DNA of 64,000 bases from Paenibacillus sp. FSL R5-0345. Lineage in GTDB: Bacteria; Bacillota; Bacilli; Paenibacillales; Paenibacillaceae. Below, piece after piece: positions 17,722 to 26,797 of the stretch. Each line of letters opens with the position of its first letter. Positions within the stretch are counted from its first letter, which is position 1. A model generated the notes under the pieces. It had not been told where the DNA came from. It ran no database searches and was given only the letters and a program-made list of their open reading frames with translations. The position numbers were made by a program, and so were the translations under genes. The stretch lies in NCBI RefSeq assembly GCF_000758585.1, contig NZ_CP009281.1:6448001-6512000 (forward strand), given 5' to 3'.

Positions 17722-18533
17722 TAGCGGTCCCCCCCTTTCGGTCGAAATTCAGGTTGCCACGGCGCCACCAAACGCTCGATCAGACTGATCAACCAATAGC
17801 TCACGATTCCAAGCAAGGCGCCTACAATCACCGTAGACCAGAACATGTAGGTATGAGAGCTTCCATAATAGAGATTACGTAGCATAATCACGCCAATGCC
17901 ATGCTGAGCACCCATAAGCTCCACAAGAATTGCACCTGTAACAGCGAGTGGAGCAGCAATCTTGAGTCCTCCGAACAACCCAGGCAAAGCTGCCGGAAAT
18001 TTTAGCTTCCAGTACACAGCCCAAGGCTTCGCAGCATAAGAATGCATTAATTCCAGCGCGGAAGGGTCTACACTTCGCAAGCCACGCAGCATATTGAGAG
18101 CCACCGGAAAGAATGTAATATAACCCGAGATAATAATCCGCGAAGTCTGCTCATCTCTCACAATCCCATAGATGATTGGTGCCAACCCCAGAATCGGAAT
18201 CATCTGCGAGGCGATAGCGTAAGGAAATGTTAACTGCTCTATCGTCTTCGATAAGCTCATCAGAACTGCCAGCGCGGCGCCAGCCACCGCACCTATCAGG
18301 AAGCCAACACCCGCATTTCCAAAGGTGGCAGCCCCCTCCTTCAGAAGTGTGCCACTATACTTCCACAGCGTGGATAGTACCTCATGAACATAAGGCAACT
18401 TGGACTGAGCTAGCGGCGTCTCCACCACATGGAGCAACATCCATGAAGTTCCTTCCCAGACGAGCAGCAAACCAAATATCCAGACAAACAACGGCAGCAG
18501 ACGACCTCGTACAAAGATACTGCCCCCTTTCAT
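17721..18533 (-). CDS. ABC transporter permease, first subunit (ThiX/SsuC-like)
   Basis: A 270-residue permease with about six hydrophobic segments and an EAA-type loop, LELMHSYAAKPWAVYWKLKFPAALPGLFGG. It begins two bases after the ATPase gene and overlaps the next permease by one base. Simple transporters of the thiamine-precursor or riboflavin type often have one permease gene; two different ones here imply a heterodimer. The substrate is probably a pyrimidine or pyrimidine precursor, from context. Confidence 0.85.
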   Translation of the reverse strand: MKGGSIFVRGRLLPLFVWIFGLLLVWEGTSWMLLHVVETPLAQSKLPYVHEVLSTLWKYSGTLLKEGAATFGNAGVGFLIGAVAGAALAVLMSLSKTIEQLTFPYAIASQMIPILGLAPIIYGIVRDEQTSRIIISGYITFFPVALNMLRGLRSVDPSALELMHSYAAKPWAVYWKLKFPAALPGLFGGLKIAAPLAVTGAILVELMGAQHGIGVIMLRNLYYGSSHTYMFWSTVIVGALLGIVSYWLISLIERLVAPWQPEFRPKGGDR

Positions 18534-18535
18534 CT

Positions 18536-19318
18536 CTACACCCCTTCGAAGCTGTCGCGAATACGCGCGATCAGTTCGAAAAATTCCGGGCTGTTTCTCA
18601 TTTCCGCTGTACGCGGACGCGGCAGGGGAATATCAACCACGGCGGACAAGCGACCCGGATGTGGGGACAGAACGAACACCCGATCAGAGAGGAATATCGA
18701 TTCAGGAATACTATGGGTCACGAAGACAATTGTGTTCTGCACCTTGCCCCAGACGGATAACAGTTCTTCGTTCAGACGCTCACGTGTAAACTCATCCAGT
18801 GCTGAGAACGGTTCATCCATAAGCAGAATTTCCGGCTCCATCGATAGGGCTCTGGCAATCGCTACACGTTGCTGCATCCCCCCACTAAGCTGCCAAGGGT
18901 ATTTATCTGCGAAGCTCTGTAAGCCCACTAGGTCAAGAAGCTCTAACGCCTTCTCCTCACGGATCGACTTTTTGACTCCCATCAACTCCAGCGGCAATGT
19001 GATGTTATGCTTCACCTTCCGCCAGTCATATAGCACAGGACTTTGAAAAACAATGCCATATTTCTGCGCCAACCTTGCTTCTCTAGCGCTTTTTCCAGCT
19101 ACTACAATATTCCCACCTGTTGGCGCGATCAGATCGGCCATCAGTCTTAAAAGCGTTGTTTTACCGCATCCGGAAGGTCCGAGCAGTGAGACGAATTCCC
19201 CCTTTGCAATATCAAGACTCACCTGATGCAGCGCAAGCACTTCCGCAGCTTCCGTCCTATAACGCATTTCAACATTTTCCAGCTGAATCTCAGGAATATT
19301 TGTCGCGAGCAATGACAT
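18536..19318 (-). CDS. ABC transporter ATP-binding protein (SsuB/ThiZ-like)
   Basis: A 260-residue nucleotide-binding subunit. The Walker A motif is GPSGCGKTTLL, the signature is LSGGMQQRVAIARALS, Walker B is EILLMDEPFSALDE, and the switch His is in IVFVTHSIPES. It is the first gene of the importer transcript and powers the two permeases that follow. The upstream region (19319-19600) is shared with the divergent diguanylate cyclase gene. Confidence 0.9.
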   Translation of the reverse strand: MSLLATNIPEIQLENVEMRYRTEAAEVLALHQVSLDIAKGEFVSLLGPSGCGKTTLLRLMADLIAPTGGNIVVAGKSAREARLAQKYGIVFQSPVLYDWRKVKHNITLPLELMGVKKSIREEKALELLDLVGLQSFADKYPWQLSGGMQQRVAIARALSMEPEILLMDEPFSALDEFTRERLNEELLSVWGKVQNTIVFVTHSIPESIFLSDRVFVLSPHPGRLSAVVDIPLPRPRTAEMRNSPEFFELIARIRDSFEGV

Positions 19319-19600
19319 CCCCAGCCCCCCTTATCAAAGTAAGCTATGCACTTAATGTTAATTAACCTTACCCATAACAGATATTTTCGAGTCTGAACCT
19401 TCTCTCACGTAGTATTAACTAACATGTTACACGCTGTTCACTGGACTCACACTAGACAATTAGTAAAATAGCTCCCGCTAAATTGCGTCATTTTGTCTAG
19501 GGGACATTTATTAAAGTTTTGCATTAAAGTGATTTTTTAATATTTGTAGATATGTGGTAATATTTATCCATATCTTTCCTCAGTAGGAGACAATAGACCC
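19319..19600. promoter_or_regulatory. Divergent control region between the ABC importer and the diguanylate cyclase
   Basis: An AT-rich region of 282 bases. GTTAATTAACC at 19357-19367, about 39 bases before the ATPase start, resembles a word upstream of preT and pucR and is a candidate PucR site. TTAACTAACATGTTA follows around 19414-19430. No clear terminator is seen. Confidence 0.35.
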
Positions 19601-21193
19601 ATGGGATCTGTAATTTCGAATTATATTGTTATTGTGGCTATATCAGGTGTTCTGAGTGTCTTACTAGCCCTTTTCGCCTATTATAAGAAAACTGATTTCT
19701 TAGGAATCAGAGCCTTTGTTATAAGCTCCTGCACTTCCGCGATTTATACCTTCGGCTTCGCGCTAGAGCTGTCGGGAAAAACACTGGAGGAAATGAGTTT
19801 TTGGATTAAGGTAGAGTACTTGGGGATGCCTTTTATAGCGCCGGCGAGCCTTATCATGGTAATGCATTTCGTGGGACTGGAAAGTCTATTTAAAAAGAGC
19901 ATGCGAGCAGCGCTGTACATCATACCGTTCATCACAACACTGATGGTGTGGACCAATGATTATCACCATCTCTTCTATAAGTCCATTTATTTGCGAGACA
20001 ACACCCCCTCCCCACTCGTTGATGTAGTAATGGGTCCTTGGTATATCGTTCACGGCAGCTTTACCTTTGGCTGTCTACTGGCAGCCATCTGCCTCATGTT
20101 ATGGCAGTGGAATCGGATGAAACGGGTATACCGCAGACAAATCGTTACCATTCTAATTGGACTAAGCCTCCCAACGTTAGGCTCTTTTTTATATTTGATG
20201 GGCCTGACTCCTTACGGCATGGATCCCGTTCCGATCATTATGAGTATCACCTCCACCCTATATATCTGGTCTATCCTATCAAGAGGCATGTTAACAGCCG
20301 CACCTATCGCTCGTGAGAATTTGTTCGAAAGTATGAGAGACGGGGTGCTTGTCACCGATCGTTCGGACATGCTCGTCGATTACAATCGCGCAGCCGCGGA
20401 TATGATAGAAGGACTTAATTCCTCGGCGATTGGCAAACCGCTGGCACAACTGTTTCTTAATGCAGGTAAAGATGCCTTGTCCTATGTTATGGATACAGAG
20501 CCGCTGCTACGCGAAGAACGGGAAGTGGCTTGGAACAAAGGAGACGAGATTTGTTACTATCAGATTCGATCCTCTCCCGTACAGAAACAAGGGGGATACT
20601 TAGCAGGACAAATGATCATGCTGATTGACGTAACTGAACGAATACTACTTCAAGATAAGCTGCGTCAATTGGCAACGATGGACAGTCTGACGGGGATTTA
20701 TAACCGTACCTATTTTTTGGAGCTGAGCAGAGGGCTTCTAATTCAGTCCGCGAGCGATCGGAGTTCATTATCAATTATTCTGCTGGATGTAGACTTCTTC
20801 AAAAGTATTAATGATCGATTCGGACATCAATATGGAGATCAAGCCCTTCAGCACATTGTTGAGGTATGCAACAGACATATGCGGGAAGGTGACATCTTCG
20901 GCCGTTATGGCGGTGAGGAATTTGTGATCTGTCTTCCGGGCACATCCTTAAAGCAAGCCGCATCTCTCTGTGATACCATCCGTGCGGATATCGAGCATAG
21001 TACATTACATACCATGATCGGCCCTATTCATGTGACTGCCAGTTTCGGAGTCGTAGAGGCCTTAAGCCCAGAAGATACACTGGAAGAGCTGCTGTCAGAG
21101 GCCGACCATGCCCTGTACAGTGCCAAACGAAACGGGCGTAACGCCGTCCATCTGTCCCAGAGATCAGAAATTACACTTTTCAAGCCTATATAA
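19601..21193 (+). CDS. Membrane diguanylate cyclase with 7TM, PAS and GGDEF domains
   Basis: A 530-residue protein expected to make cyclic di-GMP. Residues 1-230 form a seven-helix N-terminal region of the histidine-kinase 7TM type. A PAS domain covers about 243-350, starting NLFESMRDGVLVTDR. A GGDEF domain follows, with an intact active site GGEEF at 437-441 and an RxxD inhibitory site at 428-431, five residues upstream. DVDFFKSINDRFGHQYGDQAL supplies the metal and base contacts. It should therefore be active and product-inhibited. It is a single gene, divergent from the ABC importer. The input signal is unknown. Confidence 0.9.
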   Translation: MGSVISNYIVIVAISGVLSVLLALFAYYKKTDFLGIRAFVISSCTSAIYTFGFALELSGKTLEEMSFWIKVEYLGMPFIAPASLIMVMHFVGLESLFKKSMRAALYIIPFITTLMVWTNDYHHLFYKSIYLRDNTPSPLVDVVMGPWYIVHGSFTFGCLLAAICLMLWQWNRMKRVYRRQIVTILIGLSLPTLGSFLYLMGLTPYGMDPVPIIMSITSTLYIWSILSRGMLTAAPIARENLFESMRDGVLVTDRSDMLVDYNRAAADMIEGLNSSAIGKPLAQLFLNAGKDALSYVMDTEPLLREEREVAWNKGDEICYYQIRSSPVQKQGGYLAGQMIMLIDVTERILLQDKLRQLATMDSLTGIYNRTYFLELSRGLLIQSASDRSSLSIILLDVDFFKSINDRFGHQYGDQALQHIVEVCNRHMREGDIFGRYGGEEFVICLPGTSLKQAASLCDTIRADIEHSTLHTMIGPIHVTASFGVVEALSPEDTLEELLSEADHALYSAKRNGRNAVHLSQRSEITLFKPI

Positions 21194-21334
21194 ATCGCAT
21201 CTTTGTCCCTCCCAGCGCATTCATCAGCCTGCCTTATTTTTCATAGTCTGTTTTTACGTTTAATAAGAGTTATCTGAAAATCTAATCAGAGTGTAGAAAA
21301 AATTCGCTTTATGGATATGGAGGCGCAAGAAATA

Positions 21335-22804
21335 ATGAGGAACCATACAATGATGCAATTTTTTGAATGGCATGTCGCTGCGGATGGGAAACACTGGGAT
21401 CGCCTGAAAGAAACAGCTTCCGCACTAAAAGCCGTAGGCATTGATTCTGTTTGGGTACCTCCTGTGACAAAGGCCGTCTCCGCCGACGATACAGGCTATG
21501 GCGTGTATGATCTATACGATCTGGGCGAATATGACCAAAAAGGTACGGTACGCACCAAATATGGCACCAAACAAGCACTGATTGAAGCCATTTCGGAATG
21601 TCAAAAAAACGGCATTGCCGTGTACGTTGATTTGGTCATGAATCACAAGGCAGGAGCGGATGAAAAGGAAGTCTTCCAGGTGATCGAGGTCGACCCTAAT
21701 GACCGGATGAAAGAAATCTCCAAGCCTTTCGAGATAGAGGGCTGGACTAAATTCACCTTCCCCGGCCGCGGTGATGAACACTCTTCCTTTAAATGGAATC
21801 ACAATCATTTTAACGGCACTGACTTTGACGCCAAATCGGGGCGAACAGGTGTATTCCGTATCGCAGGCGAGAATAAAACATGGAACCAGAATGTGGACGA
21901 CGAGTTCGGCAACTACGATTATCTGATGTTCGCAAATATTGATTACAGTCATCCAGAAGTCAAAAAAGAAATGATCCAATGGGGAAAATGGCTGGTGGAC
22001 ACGCTTCACTGCAGCGGCTTTCGTTTAGATGCCATCAAGCATATCAATCATGAGTTTGTGAAAGAATTCGCGGTCGAAATGTTTAATAAATGTGAGAAGG
22101 ATTTCTATATCGTGGGCGAGTTCTGGAATTCGGATTTAGAATCCTGCCGGCAATTTCTAAATACCGTCGACTATAAGATCGACCTCTTCGATGTCTCCCT
22201 TCACTACAAGTTGCATTCAGCTTCCTTGGGGGGTAGAAACTTTGATTTAACCAAAATCCTCGACGACACACTAGTGCAGACCCATCCTACCAATGCCGTA
22301 ACGTTCGTGGACAATCATGATTCTCAGCCCCATGAGGCTCTTGAATCGTGGGTAGATGACTGGTTCAAGCAAAGTGCTTATGCGCTTATCCTGCTGCGAC
22401 GCGATGGATATCCTGTGGTCTTTTATGGAGATTATTATGGGATCGAGGGACCTACACCTGTGGCAGGCAAAAAAGCGGCGATTGATCCACTACTATATAC
22501 CCGCTACCACAAGGCTTACGGTGAACAGAAGGATTACTTCGATCACCCGAACACGATTGGTTGGACCCGCCTCGGGGTGAAGGAGATTGAACACTCTGGA
22601 TGCGCGGTTGTAATCAGTAACGGTGAGAACGGTCAGAAAAGAATGTTCGTAGGGGAACAACGTGCCGGTGAAGTATGGGTAGACTTTACTCATAATCACA
22701 AGGCGACCATAACGATTGAAAAAGAGGGCTGGGCGACCTTCCCGGTCAACGGTGGCAGCGTATCTGTCTGGGCTCTGCCTGATGCAGAAGTCGACGAAAA
22801 ATAA
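21335..22804 (+). CDS. Alpha-amylase, GH13, without a signal peptide
   Basis: A 489-residue GH13 enzyme of the bacterial liquefying alpha-amylase (subfamily 5) type. With the ATG at 21335 the catalytic residues are Asp232 (GFRLDAIKH), Glu262 (VGEFWN) and Asp329 (FVDNHDSQP). There is no signal peptide: the protein starts directly at the first barrel strand (MMQFFEWH). It is therefore probably cytoplasmic, like E. coli AmyA, and would act on imported or stored glucans. GGAGG at 21319-21323 supports the start at 21335; an ATG at 21311 is also in frame. A strong terminator follows. Confidence 0.9.
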   Translation: MRNHTMMQFFEWHVAADGKHWDRLKETASALKAVGIDSVWVPPVTKAVSADDTGYGVYDLYDLGEYDQKGTVRTKYGTKQALIEAISECQKNGIAVYVDLVMNHKAGADEKEVFQVIEVDPNDRMKEISKPFEIEGWTKFTFPGRGDEHSSFKWNHNHFNGTDFDAKSGRTGVFRIAGENKTWNQNVDDEFGNYDYLMFANIDYSHPEVKKEMIQWGKWLVDTLHCSGFRLDAIKHINHEFVKEFAVEMFNKCEKDFYIVGEFWNSDLESCRQFLNTVDYKIDLFDVSLHYKLHSASLGGRNFDLTKILDDTLVQTHPTNAVTFVDNHDSQPHEALESWVDDWFKQSAYALILLRRDGYPVVFYGDYYGIEGPTPVAGKKAAIDPLLYTRYHKAYGEQKDYFDHPNTIGWTRLGVKEIEHSGCAVVISNGENGQKRMFVGEQRAGEVWVDFTHNHKATITIEKEGWATFPVNGGSVSVWALPDAEVDEK

Positions 22805-22818
22805 AGGTTGTGCTGCTC

Positions 22819-22881
22819 AAAATAGATGAGGCTGCTCTCGAAAGTAGTGAATGCTGCTTACGGGGCAGCCTCATCTATTTT
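22819..22881 (+). terminator. Long perfect inverted repeat after the amylase gene
   Basis: AAAATAGATGAGGCTGC (22819-22835) pairs perfectly over 17 bases with its complement at 22865-22881, with 29 bases between. It lies 14 bases after the stop codon and probably acts as a terminator, though no long T run follows beyond TTTTAT. Confidence 0.65.
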
Positions 22882-23064
22882 ATGGAATAGTCCAAGTAAG
22901 GATCTCACTTAGCCATTAACCCTTTTCAGATTGGGTGATGATGACAGACGATGATGAGGATATGAGCAGGAATGTGCGCTGGAAATTTGCTGCGGGGACG
23001 TAAAATGACCGCGGGGATGTGCGGTAGGCGTTTTTGCGGTGAGCGGAGTGGGTTTAACCACTAA
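22882..23064. other. Intergenic stretch without a recognisable gene
   Basis: It lies between the amylase hairpin and the second four-palindrome element. It contains two G-rich near-repeats (GCGGGGACGT and GCGGGGATGT) and a GATGATGA run. I see no supported coding frame or RNA. Confidence 0.5.
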
Positions 23065-23247
23065 TTAGGGAAAAGCTCCCTGATAATATTCGATATTCGC
23101 TTATAATTAACGAAATTAGGGAATTCCTCCCTAAAAATTAGGGTGATTGCTTGAAATTCCACCAAATCAGATGAATATTAGGGATATTTTCCCTAATTAT
23201 AAATCTAATGACCAGTAATCTTAGAATTTTAGGGAGAAATTCCCTAA
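23065..23247. repeat. Four-palindrome intergenic element, copy 2
   Basis: Palindromes TTAGGGA-N5-TCCCTAA lie at 23065-23083, 23116-23134, 23177-23197 and 23229-23247. Loop centres are at 23074, 23125, 23187 and 23238, giving intervals 51, 62 and 51, identical to copy 1 at 5831-6016. Arms are nearly invariant while loops (AAAGC, ATTCC, TATTT, GAAAT) and spacers differ. Like copy 1 it lies between convergent genes (amylase and mprF). Confidence 0.9.
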
Positions 23248-23304
23248 TTATTGAATTGGTGCTTCACTCAAACCATCATTTGAAACTTCAAATAACCTTC
23301 AACG

Positions 23305-23350
23305 CAAAAAAGGGCCGTCCCCAGGTAGCTAAAACTACTTTGAGACGCCC
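23305..23350 (-). terminator. Terminator of the mprF gene
   Basis: On the minus strand GGGCGTC (plus positions 23344-23350) pairs with GACGGCCC (23312-23319) with one bulge. An inner GTAG/CTAC pairing adds to the stem, and a T run follows. It lies about 50 bases after the mprF stop. Confidence 0.65.
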
Positions 23351-23402
23351 TCCTCTTCTTTAGTTGCTTCAATGTACACAGAGACTTCACCCTCGTCTCC
23401 CT

Positions 23403-26054
23403 CTATTCCTCCGCCTTTGGATGGCGGGATACTAATCTCACCAGATCCAGCGTCAAGATCGGCAACGCTATGGAAGCCGGATAAGCCAAGTAACGCGGTT
23501 CCCACTCCGGACTGAACTTTTCTTTGTATCGGCGAAGTCCGACAAAGCCGTACCAATGCCCCCCTCTTTTAAATACGAGATGAGCCAGCTTCTCCTCTTT
23601 CAAGGCCCCAGCATTCTCGCCTACACTGGACAGAGGCGCATTACCTAGATTAAATCGATGATATCCCTTAGATTTCGCCCATTCTAGCAAACGGACAAAT
23701 AAGTAATCCATCGTTCCGTTCGGCACATTCTTTCGATGGCGCATCAGATCAATCGATAGGGTCATGCCCTGATCATACCCATATGCAATAGAAGCAAATG
23801 CCAGTATTGTCCCCTTGGCATTCCGCAGCAGCGCGATCGGAGCCAGCTGTAGATAGGGCTTGTTAAACCAGCCCAGCGAATACCCTTTTTCGGTGCGCCC
23901 ATTCAGCCATTCATCTGAAACGGATCTCAGCTCTTTAAATAAATCTTCATTGTGCGGTACCTCTGCAACTTCAAAGGTATACCCTTCCCGTTCAAACCGG
24001 TTGCATACGCTGCGCAAATCACTGTTCTTCTTGCCACTGAGCGTGAAGGTATCGAGCGTTACCAACGCCTCTTCCCCCAGCTTGAAAAAGTGATATCCCT
24101 GCTCATGATAGATCGATAAAAATTCAGGTGTAGCCTGATAAAAAACTACTACCAGACCGTATTTATCCGCAGCTTGCCTAAATTCACTGATCGCCTCATT
24201 CATGAGGCCTCTATCTCCCAATGGATCACCAAGGACGACAAGTTTATCCCTAACTCTGGCGAAAGCGAGCAGCACTTTGCCGTCTTGCGCCCAGAAGAAG
24301 CTTTTATCACCCAAAAACAACATATGAGTTAAGGGATTGCCTTGAAACTCCCCTAGAAAACGTTCCAGCCTTGCCATATCAAAGTTTCCGAATAGTTCCT
24401 CTGGCTTACGGTGAGGTCTGAGAGTGATCAGTAAAGTAAGAATGATCCAAGAGAAAGCTAGCCCCCCTACAGCCGTAAATGCAACATCACTATGCCGTTG
24501 CAGCCACTCTGGCTGCACACCGGGTGGGAGATGCTTCAGAAAGCCACGATGTACATGGCTTCCCAATAGATAGTAGCTTAGGGCAATTACCGAAGTAAGA
24601 GCAAGCCACCAGATCGTACTCTGTCTGCTAACGGGAGCACTAATCCGGTAGAACCGGGATCTGGAGATCCACAGAATGAGTGCAACGAGAAGCAGAAACA
24701 GCGCCTCTTCATAATCAAAGCCTTTAGCTACCGCAAATATAGACCCAGAAAATAGTAGAGCACTGGTCCAAATGTATGCGCTACGGACCCTTAATGTAAT
24801 ACCTCGCGACAACAAAATGAGCATAAAACCAATAAGTACAGATAAATGATGTGAAAGCTGCATGATCGGGAATGACAATATTTCCTCTGTAATCTTCAGC
24901 CTATACAACAATCCAGGTGTAGCTGTTGATAGTAAGAGAATAAGCCCGCTAGCTAGTACAAGCTTGCCTAGAGCCCACACACCAAGATCGCTCAGAAAAG
25001 TATACTGCCCTGGCCAACCCCATATCTTTTGCCATATGTTAAGAGAGGGTTCAAACCCGGGGGCTGAACGATCTTGTCCCTTTTTTCCTTGCAAACCAAA
25101 CTCCAATGCAGCAAGCACCAATCCGATCAACCACGGAATGAGATAATAGAACAATCTAAAAACGACAAGCACTGCCATAGCCTGATCACTTTTGAATTCA
25201 AGCTGCGTAAGACCCAGCAATGCGATAAGGTCAAAAGCACCGATACCGCCAGGTGCCATACTCAAGATGCCCGCAATAGCCGCTATTGTAAAGATGCCGA
25301 ATATGACTGGAAAATGCACATCGTGCAAGAGATGGCTACTGATTGTCCAAAAGGTTACCCCGGCAAAACTCCATTCTAGAAAGGAAGCACCCACAGAGGC
25401 AACAACTGTAAGCCATGGCGTTCTGCCCTTTCCCCGGTTAATCCACTTTGCATAAAGCGACGAGCGCTGTACAAACACGAAAAACGGCAAATAAAGCGCC
25501 ATACCCCATACCGCAAATACTAACCAATGATGCTCTTCGAGCAATGCCGTTGCCGGCAGCAGGCCAAAGATATTTGCCCAAGAAAGTAAAGATAACCCGG
25601 TTATCATTAGCGGTGAAAGAAACACGATTGCCGGCGTTAGGACGGAAGTTGGCACACCGCTTTTTTTATACATCAACGTCCGTAAACCTACTCCAGCCAG
25701 ACCCGCAAAACCAATCAAATTATTAAACGTATTAGCAATCCAGCCATAACGGAAGGTGTCCCAGAGCCCTACTTTTAAACGGAAATGTGCCCGAATCAAA
25801 TAATCATAGGCACTCATGACAGCTACTGCGAGAAGTGCGAATCCGATCATTTGCAAGACAGCGGACGTAGGTAATCTTCTTAATTCACGCATGATAAGTC
25901 CTAAATGGACCTGCTTCAGCTCATGCTGTCCCTCCCAATACACCAGCGCTATGATAGCCACTGGAAAGAGAGCTCTCACCGCCCGTATCCGGTATATGGA
26001 TAAGAACAGCCTTACAATTTTAAATCTTTCTAATGTCTGTTGTTTTGAATGCAT
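23403..26054 (-). CDS. mprF: Bifunctional phosphatidylglycerol lysyltransferase/flippase MprF
   Basis: An 883-residue membrane protein that aminoacylates phosphatidylglycerol and flips it to the outer leaflet, lowering surface charge against cationic peptides. The N-terminal half carries about 14 hydrophobic segments of the flippase domain, with the conserved NLIGFAGLAGVGLRTLMYKK early and SMAPGGIGAFDLIALLGL later. The C-terminal part (from about residue 545) is the GNAT-fold DUF2156 transferase, with FLGDKSFFWAQDG, VVLGDPLGD and FNLGNAPLSSVGE. ATG 26054 is preferred because AGGTGG lies just upstream; the frame is open to 26114. The aminoacyl donor (Lys-tRNA or other) cannot be told. Confidence 0.93.
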   Translation of the reverse strand: MHSKQQTLERFKIVRLFLSIYRIRAVRALFPVAIIALVYWEGQHELKQVHLGLIMRELRRLPTSAVLQMIGFALLAVAVMSAYDYLIRAHFRLKVGLWDTFRYGWIANTFNNLIGFAGLAGVGLRTLMYKKSGVPTSVLTPAIVFLSPLMITGLSLLSWANIFGLLPATALLEEHHWLVFAVWGMALYLPFFVFVQRSSLYAKWINRGKGRTPWLTVVASVGASFLEWSFAGVTFWTISSHLLHDVHFPVIFGIFTIAAIAGILSMAPGGIGAFDLIALLGLTQLEFKSDQAMAVLVVFRLFYYLIPWLIGLVLAALEFGLQGKKGQDRSAPGFEPSLNIWQKIWGWPGQYTFLSDLGVWALGKLVLASGLILLLSTATPGLLYRLKITEEILSFPIMQLSHHLSVLIGFMLILLSRGITLRVRSAYIWTSALLFSGSIFAVAKGFDYEEALFLLLVALILWISRSRFYRISAPVSRQSTIWWLALTSVIALSYYLLGSHVHRGFLKHLPPGVQPEWLQRHSDVAFTAVGGLAFSWIILTLLITLRPHRKPEELFGNFDMARLERFLGEFQGNPLTHMLFLGDKSFFWAQDGKVLLAFARVRDKLVVLGDPLGDRGLMNEAISEFRQAADKYGLVVVFYQATPEFLSIYHEQGYHFFKLGEEALVTLDTFTLSGKKNSDLRSVCNRFEREGYTFEVAEVPHNEDLFKELRSVSDEWLNGRTEKGYSLGWFNKPYLQLAPIALLRNAKGTILAFASIAYGYDQGMTLSIDLMRHRKNVPNGTMDYLFVRLLEWAKSKGYHRFNLGNAPLSSVGENAGALKEEKLAHLVFKRGGHWYGFVGLRRYKEKFSPEWEPRYLAYPASIALPILTLDLVRLVSRHPKAEE

Positions 26055-26271
26055 GAGGCCACCTGCCTTTACCGCTGACACACGTTGTGCTAGACAAATT
26101 TTCAACCATTTCATTATAACAATTATTGGAATAAAAAACCCATGATAATCAACACCTATTCAATTAGACTCCCAGTACAGCCCCAACCCCTGCAATAGTT
26201 AAAGATTGTTATTGGAATTCTATACCGCTAAAGGGCATTGAAACTGTAGTTTACACATAAAAATGCATAAC
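26055..26271. other. Leader of mprF and gap to the FlxA-like gene
   Basis: About 217 AT-rich bases holding the presumed mprF promoter. No specific boxes, RNA fold or small gene could be supported. Confidence 0.4.
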
Positions 26272-26303
26272 AAAAAGGACATCCCTCACGGCAAAGGATG
26301 CCC
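26272..26303 (-). terminator. Terminator of the FlxA-like gene
   Basis: On the minus strand GGGCATCC pairs with GGATGTCC (plus positions 26296-26303 and 26277-26284, one G-U pair), followed by five T. It is about 30 bases downstream of the stop codon. Confidence 0.8.
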
Positions 26304-26335
26304 TCTCTGTTATGTAACATGGGTCTTGCTAGCGT

Positions 26336-26686
26336 TTATACTCGAATATCAAATCTGCCTTTACTATCCGTTGTTGCGGTAGCGATCTCTTGCGGACTTG
26401 CTGCAGCAAGCGCATTGTTCGCTGGTTTGGCAGGTGCCTCTACTCCACTACCTGCGGTGGAAGTGCTGCTCTGAGACTTTTGTGAAATTTGTGCCTCGAT
26501 GGTTTTGATCTGTTGCTCAATTTGCTTCGTCTTCGTTTCTTTGGTCTTTTCATCGTCTGAGCTGGCATCAATCTTGTCTAGTTCAGCTTCCAGCTTCGCT
26601 TTTTGTTTCTCAAGCGCACTGGTATCTGTAGTGCTTGATGTCGAGGTGGTATACGATGTGGAACCTGAAACTGCTGATATACTCAT
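26336..26686 (-). CDS. FlxA-like coiled-coil protein
   Basis: A roughly 116-residue hydrophilic protein. A Ser/Thr-rich N-terminal tail (about 1-25) is followed by a helical, Lys/Glu/Gln-rich coiled-coil segment (about 28-75, LEKQKAKLEAELDKI and KTKQIEQQIKTIEAQIS), then an Ala/Pro-rich tail ending KGRFDIRV. This layout fits the FlxA-like family (named after an E. coli flagellar-regulon gene), whose function is not known. ATG 26686 is chosen because GGGAGGG lies six bases upstream. It is monocistronic, with its own terminator. Confidence 0.7.
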   Translation of the reverse strand: MSISAVSGSTSYTTSTSSTTDTSALEKQKAKLEAELDKIDASSDDEKTKETKTKQIEQQIKTIEAQISQKSQSSTSTAGSGVEAPAKPANNALAAASPQEIATATTDSKGRFDIRV

Positions 26687-26797
26687 GGTCATCCCTCCCT
26701 TCCTTACCTCCAATATAATCCTTTTGCAGATAAGGAACGTTAAGACCCGCTGAAAGTTTGCTGAAAGTACTACTTGCTAGGTTACAAAGATAGACTG

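Noticed and set aside
23335..23556. Small minus-strand frame overlapping the end of mprF
   Set aside because: It overlaps mprF out of frame for most of its length and has no ribosome site or family features.
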